This document shows, piece after piece, positions 27,235 through 35,993 of a stretch of DNA of 64,000 nt; the first letter of the stretch is position 1; every line of letters begins with the position of its first letter. A program made the position numbers and the translations under genes. Source of the stretch: Cryobacterium sp. Y11 (lineage in GTDB: Bacteria > Actinomycetota > Actinomycetes > Actinomycetales > Microbacteriaceae); NCBI RefSeq assembly GCF_002929535.1, contig NZ_PJJO01000060.1:248001-312000 (forward strand), written 5' to 3'. The notes under the pieces are model-generated. The model had not been told where the DNA came from. It saw only the letters and a list, made by a program, of their open reading frames with translations, and ran no database searches.

Positions 27235-27898
27235 ACTCGCCCTGGTCCTCGCCCCCTCCCCACTCTGGCGAGTTGAACGCACCGACCCCGCTCTGCGCTT
27301 CTCCCTACTCAACCCCGTCGATGTCATGAATGACCGCGCCGGAAACCGATTCGATATCCCCGGCGCTGGTGTTCTCTACGGTGCGACAACCGCCGAAGGC
27401 GGCTTCGCCGAGACACTGGCCGGTTTCCGGCCACGAGCATCAATGGTCGGAGCATTCTCCCAACTCACGCCAGAACCCGGCCGAGTACTGCCCGGGCAGG
27501 TGCCGACGGCCTGGCTCACCACTCGCAGACTGCGGATCTTCGACGTGATGGGATCACTCCCTTTCGTTGACCTCGAATCTCCAACCACCCACGCCTACCT
27601 CACCGAGCATGCCCCAACAGTTCTCCTCCATCAGGGGTTACACAACCTGGACGTCGCGGCCATACGCGGTCCCAATCGGCTCCTCACGCGCGCAATCGCC
27701 AGCTGGCTCTACTCCCGCACCGACGAACACGCACACCCGCTCTACGCAGGCATCCGCTACGTTTCTCGCCTTGGCAACTTCGAATGCTGGGCCATCTTCG
27801 ACGGCACACCCGTTGAACTGCGCTCCTCAGTCCCGGTGGATCCGACAAATCCGGCGCTCAGGAATGTGATCGAACTCTTCGGCATGACCATTCCATAG
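27224..27898 (+). CDS. RES-domain toxin (predicted NAD+-degrading enzyme)
   Basis: A 224-residue RES-family protein. The key residues of the fold are visible: Arg42 in GNRFDIPG, Tyr52 in VLYGATT, Glu63 in GFAETLAG and Ser181 in IRYVSRLGN. Characterised RES toxins such as MbcT and ParT degrade or modify NAD+ or use it as substrate, arresting growth. The ATG lies inside the antitoxin's last codons (11-base overlap), the usual arrangement for a type II pair. The gene appears full length with no broken motif. Confidence 0.88.
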   Translation: MPVKLALVLAPSPLWRVERTDPALRFSLLNPVDVMNDRAGNRFDIPGAGVLYGATTAEGGFAETLAGFRPRASMVGAFSQLTPEPGRVLPGQVPTAWLTTRRLRIFDVMGSLPFVDLESPTTHAYLTEHAPTVLLHQGLHNLDVAAIRGPNRLLTRAIASWLYSRTDEHAHPLYAGIRYVSRLGNFECWAIFDGTPVELRSSVPVDPTNPALRNVIELFGMTIP

Positions 27899-27904
27899 TT
27901 TCGA

Positions 27905-28033
27905 TCAGGGGCTAGCGGTCAATCTGTGACGGCGCAGGCGGCTGAAGATCGTAGCAATACGGGGAAGAGGCTGACCCCCGAGCAGTCGGGCGGCCCGATC
28001 AATAACCAGAGCAGGGCGCTGAGCCTCGGTCAT
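27905..28033 (-). CDS. Possible 42-residue small protein
   Basis: A short frame (MTEAQRPALVIDRAARLLGG then QPLPRIATIFSRLRRHRL) lies 23 bases past the stop of the gene at 28057 and ends next to the RES toxin stop. It is basic and amphipathic. There is no Shine-Dalgarno and I recognise no family. It may be a genuine small protein at the end of the signalling operon, a fragment, or chance. Confidence 0.25.
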   Translation of the reverse strand: MTEAQRPALVIDRAARLLGGQPLPRIATIFSRLRRHRLTASP

Positions 28034-28056
28034 GATTCGGTTTGATCAGCGGATGC

Positions 28057-28770
28057 TCACCTGCTGGCCAGGGCCCAGACGGTGAACGCGGCAACCGCGA
28101 TCAGCACGAGCAGGGTGCTCGCGATAATCAGGCGCAGCGTGATCCGGCGACGACGGCGGCTCGCTGCTGCAGCCCGTTGACGAATCTTCGCCGCGGCCTC
28201 GGCGAGAGCGATCCGGGCCGGATCGGGAACGGTCGGCTCCGACCCGGCTGTGGACTGTGGTCGGATGACAATTTCCGGGGCCGGCCTGGCCGGGTAGCGC
28301 TCGCTCCTGCCGCTCTGCACCTGCGGCGGCTCATACCGGCGCTGCAGGGCATCGACCGGGGGCGGCAGCACGGGAAGGGTGGCCCGCCGGCTGCCGAGTT
28401 GGGTGTCGGAGGTCGCGTTGCCCCGCGCCGAGCGCACGGTCGCCTCGTCGTCTGGTTCTGGAGTTGCCGGGGAAGCAGGGGCCGTGACCGGGGCGGCGGG
28501 CGGGCGACCGGCTCGGGCTCGGCGCGGCACCAGACGGGTGTCCTCGACGTTGGTTTCGTCGGAGTTGGTTGTGACGTCGGTGTCGGGAGCGGTGCCACGC
28601 CGAACGATTACCGTGCTGTCGTCGTCAGCTTGATCGTCGTCAGCTTGATCGTCGTCGTCGGCCGGGTCGCCCGTCGCGTTGGCGACGTGCCGCGGGGTTC
28701 GGCGACGCACGATGCGCGTCTCGTCGTTTGCATCGGAGTCGTCAGTCCGCACGGGGCCCGGCTTTCGCAT
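28057..28770 (-). CDS. Tail-anchored protein with repeated acidic-Thr motifs, PFNA cluster
   Basis: About 237 residues from an ATG at 28770 (a GTG two codons upstream is also possible). Most of the protein is charged and disordered. It repeats a motif of acidic residues, Thr, a hydrophobic residue and Arg-Arg: DETRIVRRR, DDSTVIVRRG, VEDTRLVPRR, DEATVRSAR and SDTQLGSRR. A basic stretch and one C-terminal membrane helix follow (LRLIIASTLLVLIAVAAFTV). The motif resembles phospho-threonine sites of actinobacterial kinases and FHA ligands. Its gene overlaps the phosphatase gene and ends the cluster, so it is likely a substrate or scaffold of the local kinase, phosphatase and FHA proteins (inference). 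Confidence 0.68.
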   Translation of the reverse strand: MRKPGPVRTDDSDANDETRIVRRRTPRHVANATGDPADDDDQADDDQADDDSTVIVRRGTAPDTDVTTNSDETNVEDTRLVPRRARAGRPPAAPVTAPASPATPEPDDEATVRSARGNATSDTQLGSRRATLPVLPPPVDALQRRYEPPQVQSGRSERYPARPAPEIVIRPQSTAGSEPTVPDPARIALAEAAAKIRQRAAAASRRRRRITLRLIIASTLLVLIAVAAFTVWALASR

Positions 28771-29635
28771 GAGCACGCCGTTGCAGCGGTCGAGTGTCGT
28801 CGGTGCAGGTATCCATTACGTTCGCTGCGTCGTCGTCGATCGCGACTCCGTTCCACGAGGTCACTCCCCCAGCCGTGACGTCGATGACGATCACCGAGAT
28901 GTTGTCGCGGCCGCCGTGCTCAAGGGCACGGGCCACCAACAGGTCCGCCGTCTGCTGGGTGGTACCGCCGAGAGTCAGCCCAGCCTTGATGCTCTCGTCG
29001 GAGAGCTCCCCGCTGAGGCCGTCGGAGCAGACCAGCAGCCGCTCGCCGGTCACCACCGGGCGCAACCAGTAGTCCGGCGGGCTTTGGTCAGAGCCCATGG
29101 CCCGGGTGATCACGTTCTTGCGGGAGAAGGTGGCGACATCCGCTTTCAGTAAAGTTCCTTCGTCGATGAGCTCCTGCGCGAGGGAATGGTCGACCGTGAG
29201 CTGGGTCAGTTCGCCGCGATGCAAGCGGTACACCCGCGAGTCGCCGACGTTGATGATCAGCCAGTGCGGCGCATCGTCATGATCGATTAGCACGACGCCG
29301 GTCAGGGTGCTGCCTGCTCCACGCGCGGTCGACTCCGACACCGCGCGGGCCGCCGCGTGAGCGCGTTCGACCGCGGCCACCACGTCGTCGGCACCGATAC
29401 CGGCGCCAGTACTCGTGCCAGTTCCGCTGCCAGCGACGCCGCCCTGAAATTCGGCGACGACGGCAGCGCTGGCGCGCTGGCCGGCCTCGAGTCCGCCCAT
29501 GCCGTCGGCCACGATGAAGACCGGGGAGTCGGCCAGCAGGCTGTCTTCGTTGTGCTCCCGTTTGCGCCCGACATCGGTGCGAGATCCCACCTGCAGGGAG
29601 ACCTGCGCGCTCGTGGCGTGTTCTACGGCGGCCAT
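28742..29635 (-). CDS. PP2C-family Ser/Thr protein phosphatase
   Basis: A 297-residue PPM/PP2C phosphatase that removes phosphates from Ser/Thr residues using two metal ions. Motifs in order are HNEDSLL (Asp31), VFIVADGMGGLEAG (Asp44, Gly45), VSNVGDSR-type INVGDSRVYRL, LLVCSDGLSGELSD and GGRDNISVIVIDV. No membrane helix is present, so it is cytoplasmic. It counteracts the kinase encoded at 42053. In bifidobacteria the equivalent gene of the PFNA cluster is prpC. The ATG at 29635 lies 3 bases past the FHA gene. Confidence 0.93.
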   Translation of the reverse strand: MAAVEHATSAQVSLQVGSRTDVGRKREHNEDSLLADSPVFIVADGMGGLEAGQRASAAVVAEFQGGVAGSGTGTSTGAGIGADDVVAAVERAHAAARAVSESTARGAGSTLTGVVLIDHDDAPHWLIINVGDSRVYRLHRGELTQLTVDHSLAQELIDEGTLLKADVATFSRKNVITRAMGSDQSPPDYWLRPVVTGERLLVCSDGLSGELSDESIKAGLTLGGTTQQTADLLVARALEHGGRDNISVIVIDVTAGGVTSWNGVAIDDDAANVMDTCTDDTRPLQRRAHAKAGPRAD

Positions 29636-29638
29636 GAT

Positions 29639-30952
29639 TCAGGCCTCCAGGTAGATGCGGGCGGCGAGTTCGCCGAGCAGAAAGCGCTCGGTCAGGGCAG
29701 CGCTTGCGCCGCTCGCCAGCTCGTTCTCGTCGCCGCCGTTGTCGATGAGAACGACGCCGTTGGTCGAGTTGAGGTCGCGAATTCCCCAGGCACCATCTAC
29801 GAAATCGAGCCGTGCGTGCGTCTTTGAGACCGTCTTGTCCGGGTCCTGCAGCACGACCAACTGCGAATTGGGATGTGCGCTGCCGCGCATCGGGTTGCGC
29901 CCGAGCAGCACGACCGGTTTGGTTAGCGAGATTCTCACGCCGTGTTCGGTTTCGAGCGTCCATGGCCTAATGCGGCGAACCACGATCATGGTTTCGTCGA
30001 GGTCGTCGAGGTCGTCATCGGCGGCGGGTGGTGCCGCAACGACCGGTGGGGCTGCGGGCGAGGGAGGGGCTACAGCGGCGGGCGGCGGCGCCGAGCTCAC
30101 GTAAAACGGCGGCGGCCCGGTGGGGAGGCCGCGTGGCACGGGCGGCGCACTCTCCATGGTCGGCACCAGCGGAGCAGTGGTCGATGCGAGCGGTGTCGAC
30201 ACGACGGTCGGCACCGGCCGAGCCACGGTCGGTACAGGCGGAGCCACGGTCGGTACAGGCGGAGCCACGGTCAGCACAGGCGGAGCAATGGGCGGGGCCG
30301 GAGGCGCTTGCACCACGGGCGGTGGCGTCTGCACTGCTGGCTTCGGCGCTGGCACGGGCACGGGCACCGGCCCCGCTGGCACGTCCGGTGCTGGCGTAGC
30401 AGGAACGGATACCGGCGCCGGCACGTCGCGTGCTGGCGTAGCAGGAACGGGTACGCGTACCGGCGCAACGGATTCCGACACCGCCGCTCGTGTCGCCGCC
30501 GCCACCACTCCCGGAGCCCCCGCGCTCATCAGTGGCGTCGGCACCGCAAACGGAACGTACCCGGTCGCGGCAACGGCTGGTAGCCAGCCGGTATCAACGG
30601 ACCGGCCGAACCCGAGCACCCCGGCCCAGATCGGGTAGCCGAACAGGCACAATGCCGTCAAGCCGCCCCCGTGGCCCAGACGTCGATTCACATTGTGAAC
30701 GGCCAACACAAAGACCACCAGAGCAATCAGGTTCAGGGCCGGAATGAACAGGCCGATCACCCAGAGCGCTGAGTACCGACCGAGTTCAAACAGCGTGATG
30801 GTGTTGACGATCGGCACCCAGCCCTTCCAGGGCTGCTCACCGAGCTTGACGAAGATTTTTGCGAGTGCGATCGACGTGAACACGTACCCGCCGATGCCAA
30901 TCAGCCCGGCAACCACTCCAAGAGTGATCTCCGCCCCAAATTCTTGGTCCAT
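29639..30952 (-). CDS. Membrane protein with C-terminal FHA domain
   Basis: A 437-residue protein in three parts. The N-terminus has three to four membrane helices with WKGWVPIVNTITLFELGRYS, like DUF5684 signal-peptidase-adjacent proteins. A long Pro/Ala/Val-rich linker follows (about residues 150-320) with repeats such as PPVPTVAPPVPTVARPVPTV. The C-terminus is an FHA domain (about 345-437) with GRNP, SKTHARLDF and LNSTNGVVL, the phospho-Thr-binding residues. Just before it, DETMIVVRR looks like a phosphorylation site. It probably reads out kinase activity at the membrane within the PFNA-type cluster. Confidence 0.88.
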   Translation of the reverse strand: MDQEFGAEITLGVVAGLIGIGGYVFTSIALAKIFVKLGEQPWKGWVPIVNTITLFELGRYSALWVIGLFIPALNLIALVVFVLAVHNVNRRLGHGGGLTALCLFGYPIWAGVLGFGRSVDTGWLPAVAATGYVPFAVPTPLMSAGAPGVVAAATRAAVSESVAPVRVPVPATPARDVPAPVSVPATPAPDVPAGPVPVPVPAPKPAVQTPPPVVQAPPAPPIAPPVLTVAPPVPTVAPPVPTVARPVPTVVSTPLASTTAPLVPTMESAPPVPRGLPTGPPPFYVSSAPPPAAVAPPSPAAPPVVAAPPAADDDLDDLDETMIVVRRIRPWTLETEHGVRISLTKPVVLLGRNPMRGSAHPNSQLVVLQDPDKTVSKTHARLDFVDGAWGIRDLNSTNGVVLIDNGGDENELASGASAALTERFLLGELAARIYLEA

Positions 30953-30955
30953 GTG

Positions 30956-33583
30956 TTATTTGCTCCCGCGCTGACGCGGTCGCTCCCCCATTCTGCTGGT
31001 GCCCGAATGTTCCGGGCTCGTGGTGTTCAGGTCGTATCGAGAAGACTCGCACCCCGCGATGCTGCGCCTAACCGAGCGTTGCCGCGCCGATAACAGCCGG
31101 CCGGCATCCGCTAGTCGTGAGAAAGAGCGCAACGAGAGCGCGGCCCGCAGTCGTTCGCGGCGTGTGCCGCTCGCGGCGAAGCTGGCACGTTCGGCGGCGA
31201 CGAGCGCCCAGAAGGCGTCGCTCTCGCTGATGGTCGGCGGCACGGGCCCGAACACGGCCCGGTCGGCCAACGCGGCGAGCACGCCGCCACCGGGCGACCG
31301 GTACTGCGTCGCTATCTCAACCCGGGTCAGGCCGCCCTGGTCGGCGAGGCCGCGGTCGAGCGCAGCGTCGACGTATTCGTCCCAGCCTCCGGCGAATCGG
31401 GCCGACACGTCGGCGGCCCCGGCCCTGTCATGCCGGCGTTTGAGTTTGGCGCCGAGAATGACCAGAAACGGCGTGCTCAGGGCGAGCAGCGCGGCCAGGC
31501 TGACGCCGCCGATCGTGAGTGCTGTGAACAACCAGCCAAGATCGGGGTCGGTGACCGGCTCCTGCTCCTGCTGGTCTTCGCCGTTGGTCGGGTTGGCGTC
31601 TGGCGCGCGTTGTTCGGTGGCGCCCTCGGCAATGACCTCGGTGTTGTACTGCGGGTCGCGGGTCGCGTCGTCGATCGGGGAGATCGGGCTCTGAAATTGC
31701 GGTGTGGCGTCGACCGTGACCCAGGCGCCGTCAGTCCCGGCCACTTCAACCCAGGCCGCGAGGTTCTTACCGGAGCAGACGCCGTCGACACAGGCACCGG
31801 ATGCCGCCTGATCAAGGGTGAATCCCACGACGACGCGCGAATCGAATCCCAGGTAGCGGGCCAGCAGCGCCGCGGCGACGGCAAACTGTTCGTCGTCGCC
31901 GACCGCCGCGACCAGCTGGGCGTTGTCGGTGGCCGTCGTGCTGTTCTGCTTCTCGAGCAGCGCGGTGAACAGGTCGTCGATGCGGGAGACCGAGTGCCCA
32001 GACAGGCTCGGCGAAAACTGGTAGTCGCTAAGATCTGCGGTCCACGAATCGGCGGCGGGCGCGGTCAGGGCATGGCTGAGATAGCCGCGTTCGCGCAGCC
32101 GGGTCACCAGTTCGGAAAGGCCGGCAGCGTCGCTAGACACCTCCTGCGCGGTGACCCAATCGCCCAGGCTAACCGGGATGAGCGCAGCATCGATCACGGG
32201 TTCCGCAGCGGGACGGCCCAACTCGGCCGCATCCGTTACTGGCAGCGAGACGATCGAATAGCGGTCACCGTTCTGCAGGGCATTCAACGCGATACCGGAT
32301 GCCGTCGCCGCGTTGTAGAAAAATCCGTCATTCAGGCGCCCCGCGCGGTCGCCGGCGAAGCGGATGCTCGACAGCTCCCCCGCTCCCGGCATCCACACCC
32401 CGGAATACCCGGCGATCTCAAACGTGGTCGTGACGCTGTCGGCCGTGACGCCCCGGGTGTATGGCACCCGCGCAAAGGCGGACGTCCGGTCGCCAGCGTC
32501 GGCGTTCGGATCGACGATGCGAAAGGCCTCACCGTCGTAGTAGCTGAGCACGGCGAGACGCACGCGCGGCGCGGCGCCAGCGGCATCCGCTGCAGAAACG
32601 CGAAACTGCTCGGTGTTGTACTGTGCGGCACTGAAATAGCTGCGGTATTGGCTGAGTGGACTGACATATTCGCGCAGTTCAACGGCGGGGTCGATGCTGC
32701 TGCGCAGTACCTGGCGCTCCGGCGTCGCTGCGACAGCGGAGAGTCCGCCAAGCGTGACGCCGACGGCGAGTACCAGTACACCGCCGGCGAGCGCTGCCCG
32801 GCGCACACGACCGCCGAGGCCGCCAGCCCTGCCTCCGCGCCGGGTGCGCCGCACTCCGGTGCTGCGCACGGCCAACGCCAGGGCCTCGCTGCGGCAGAGG
32901 TGGCTGCGCCAGGCCAGAAAACCAAAGCCGAGCAGCAGTGCGGCCAGCCCGATCAGGCTCTCCCGCGGGGCCGGCAGACTGATTCCAAGCAGACGAAATG
33001 GAATGCTCTCGGCACTCGATCCGAACACCAGCCCGAACAGTTGCACGGTAAACAACAGCGGAACGGCCAGGGCGTAGAGCCGGCGGCTGCGCCACACCAG
33101 GGACAGCGCCGCGGTGCTACCGCCGAGAAAGAGGATGAACGGGGGAACGAGCAGGCTCTGATACGAGCCAACCGGCACCGCAATGGTGACGAGTTCTTTC
33201 CAGCTGAACACCGTGGCAGTGACCAGATCGAGCAGCCCGCCGAGCACACCTTGCACGCTCGTCGATCCGCTGCCGAGGGCGGTCGGAACCGCGAGCGGAA
33301 CCCCGAGCAGCAGGTAGGCGCCGCCGGCGGCGAGCAGCAGGGTGAACCACGACCAGCGCCTGGCCAGCCCGAGCCAGGCCAGCCCACCGCCAGCCGCCAG
33401 GGCTCCCGTCGCCATGATCAGGTAGCTCACGTGCGCATAGATCGGCCAGGCCGCCCACACCGCGACGAGCATCATCAGCGCCACGAACAGGGCGTTGATC
33501 AGCACGGTGTTGATCGGCACGGCATTGATCAGCACGGCGTTGATCGGCACGGTCCGGCGGCGCCCTTGCGCAGGCGCACTCAT
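30956..33583 (-). CDS. Transglutaminase-like membrane protein (catalytic Cys and His apparently lost)
   Basis: The ATG at 33583 gives an ATGA overlap with the DUF58 stop and is preferred over upstream frame extension; the product is 875 aa. Several N-terminal membrane helices (about residues 25-260) precede an extracytoplasmic region. A transglutaminase-like core lies at about 550-630 (DDEQFAVAAALLARYLGFDS, then LAAWVEVAG, then VTVDATPQF). A further membrane helix and a cytoplasmic C-terminus follow. In active enzymes a Cys precedes the QFA-type helix and a His precedes the W-V-E strand. Here Asp and Ala stand there and only the Asp of DATP remains. It matches tgm of PFNA-type clusters and more likely binds than cross-links. 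Confidence 0.85.
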   Translation of the reverse strand: MSAPAQGRRRTVPINAVLINAVPINTVLINALFVALMMLVAVWAAWPIYAHVSYLIMATGALAAGGGLAWLGLARRWSWFTLLLAAGGAYLLLGVPLAVPTALGSGSTSVQGVLGGLLDLVTATVFSWKELVTIAVPVGSYQSLLVPPFILFLGGSTAALSLVWRSRRLYALAVPLLFTVQLFGLVFGSSAESIPFRLLGISLPAPRESLIGLAALLLGFGFLAWRSHLCRSEALALAVRSTGVRRTRRGGRAGGLGGRVRRAALAGGVLVLAVGVTLGGLSAVAATPERQVLRSSIDPAVELREYVSPLSQYRSYFSAAQYNTEQFRVSAADAAGAAPRVRLAVLSYYDGEAFRIVDPNADAGDRTSAFARVPYTRGVTADSVTTTFEIAGYSGVWMPGAGELSSIRFAGDRAGRLNDGFFYNAATASGIALNALQNGDRYSIVSLPVTDAAELGRPAAEPVIDAALIPVSLGDWVTAQEVSSDAAGLSELVTRLRERGYLSHALTAPAADSWTADLSDYQFSPSLSGHSVSRIDDLFTALLEKQNSTTATDNAQLVAAVGDDEQFAVAAALLARYLGFDSRVVVGFTLDQAASGACVDGVCSGKNLAAWVEVAGTDGAWVTVDATPQFQSPISPIDDATRDPQYNTEVIAEGATEQRAPDANPTNGEDQQEQEPVTDPDLGWLFTALTIGGVSLAALLALSTPFLVILGAKLKRRHDRAGAADVSARFAGGWDEYVDAALDRGLADQGGLTRVEIATQYRSPGGGVLAALADRAVFGPVPPTISESDAFWALVAAERASFAASGTRRERLRAALSLRSFSRLADAGRLLSARQRSVRRSIAGCESSRYDLNTTSPEHSGTSRMGERPRQRGSK
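33492..33551. repeat. Four tandem 15-bp repeats inside the transglutaminase-like gene
   Basis: Four copies of a unit of the form GYRTTGATCRGCACG run head to tail. They encode PIN(A/T)VLIN-type five-residue repeats at the start of the first membrane segment of the transglutaminase-like protein. They are in frame, so copy-number change would lengthen or shorten the N-terminus without a frameshift. Confidence 0.8.
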
Positions 33584-34944
33584 GCTGCCCGCCGGTTCAG
33601 CAGTGAACGAAAGTCGTCGATCACACCAATGGTCAGCACGGTCGTGCCGGCGAGGTCGCGAAAGCTTGGCAGGGCGGTGGGGTCGCACACGACGGCGACG
33701 ACCCGCGCGTTGCCGGCGAACTTCAGGGTGAGCGCTTGCAGCTGCCGGGGCGTCTGCGTGGAACCGCACACCACGAACGCGATTGACATGTCGGGCACCA
33801 CCTGCGCGGCGAGCACGCAGACATCTTCGACTCGCATGGCCCTGGTACTCGTCTCGATCGCGGTGAGGTCGTCGAGCAGGGTACGCGTCGATACGACATT
33901 CAAACTGCGAACCGAACGGATGCTGCCGCGCACGATATCGGGGATCTCCACGCTTGCCACAACGGCGAGGTCGCGCCCGTCGCGAATGGCCCGCACGCCA
34001 AGCGACCCTGCCGCGCTGACAGCCATCTCGAATTCCTCGGCGGAGGCGTATTCCGCCTGGTGCAGGCTCAGCACGATAGCCAGTCGCGATCGGCGGCTCT
34101 CCTCGAACTGCCGCACCATGAGCGTGCCGGTCTTCGCGGTGGACTTCCAGTGAATGTGCCGCTGCCCATCGCCCGGCGCGTACTCGCGAATGGCGTGAAA
34201 CGAGATATCGGAGTCGACGATGTCGCTGGTCGGGTTGCCCTCGAGGTCCCGCACGAATCCGCCGCTCGTGCTCGGAATTGACACCGTCACCGGGTGCACA
34301 AACAGGCGGTGCACGTCGGCCAAGGTGCGTGAACGGCCGAGCACGCCGAGCGGGTCACTGCGCACCGTCGTGACCGGTCCAACGTCGATGATGCCGCGGC
34401 GGTGCGCGGGAACGATCACGCGCTCCTCGTGCACGCGACCGGCACGCAACAGCGGAACGTAGACATCAGCGAGCCCCTTGCCGATGGGAACGTCAACGCG
34501 GCCTGGCAACTCGAGGCGCTTGGACACGTTGGTCACGGCGAGCGTGCCGATCACCTCGGAGCCAGCGACAACCCGATCGACGGGCAGAACGAAGTCGACA
34601 CTGTATGCACGGCCGCCGGCCAAAAACGGCAGCGAGATGGCGATGAGTGCCACCGCTACCCAGCCGATCACCACCAGTTCGGTCCAGCCGAACACCAGAC
34701 CAAGCGGCAGCAGCACGACGGCCGCGCTCACCACGACCCAACCGGCCGGCGTGACCGTTTCGCCGACCCACTCAGCGGATGCCCGCACACCGATTCGCAC
34801 CCATCGCGCCAGGCGCATCCCCAGCACCACGGCGTCAACGAGGGTCACCGACGTTGACTTTCTCGTGTGCGTAGTGCTGTACCGGGTATGCGTTGCAGAC
34901 CTGGTCTGGGTGCTAATGCGCCGCGATTCGGTGGGAAACTTCAC
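33580..34944 (-). CDS. DUF58-domain protein, PFNA cluster
   Basis: The start is set at GTG 34944 (VKFPTESRRISTQT), which has GGGAGCG eight bases upstream; the product is 454 aa. Two adjacent membrane helices (about residues 60-110) are followed by a DUF58 domain. It carries the signature YAPGDGQRHIHWKSTAKTGT (about 240-260) and a vWA-like C-terminal half with REFEESRR-type MVRQFEESRRSRLAIVLSLH. DUF58 proteins act with MoxR AAA ATPases and are thought to form chaperone-like complexes at the membrane. It lies between moxR and the transglutaminase-like gene, as in bifidobacterial PFNA clusters. Confidence 0.9.
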   Translation of the reverse strand: MKFPTESRRISTQTRSATHTRYSTTHTRKSTSVTLVDAVVLGMRLARWVRIGVRASAEWVGETVTPAGWVVVSAAVVLLPLGLVFGWTELVVIGWVAVALIAISLPFLAGGRAYSVDFVLPVDRVVAGSEVIGTLAVTNVSKRLELPGRVDVPIGKGLADVYVPLLRAGRVHEERVIVPAHRRGIIDVGPVTTVRSDPLGVLGRSRTLADVHRLFVHPVTVSIPSTSGGFVRDLEGNPTSDIVDSDISFHAIREYAPGDGQRHIHWKSTAKTGTLMVRQFEESRRSRLAIVLSLHQAEYASAEEFEMAVSAAGSLGVRAIRDGRDLAVVASVEIPDIVRGSIRSVRSLNVVSTRTLLDDLTAIETSTRAMRVEDVCVLAAQVVPDMSIAFVVCGSTQTPRQLQALTLKFAGNARVVAVVCDPTALPSFRDLAGTTVLTIGVIDDFRSLLNRRAA

Positions 34945-34999
34945 GCCAGATCGCTCCCAATATTGGGTGTGCGCGGCCGACTCTGCTGGAATTGAAAAC

Positions 35000-35965
<966 letters not shown>

Positions 35966-35993
35966 GTCTGTTGCTCTTTCAGCGTTGCGAGAT

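Noticed and set aside
31430..34153. Plus-strand frame of about 907 codons opposite the transglutaminase-like and DUF58 genes
   Set aside because: The minus strand carries clear families, overlaps and ribosome-binding sites. The plus-strand product is Arg/Gly/Gln-rich noise without any motif.
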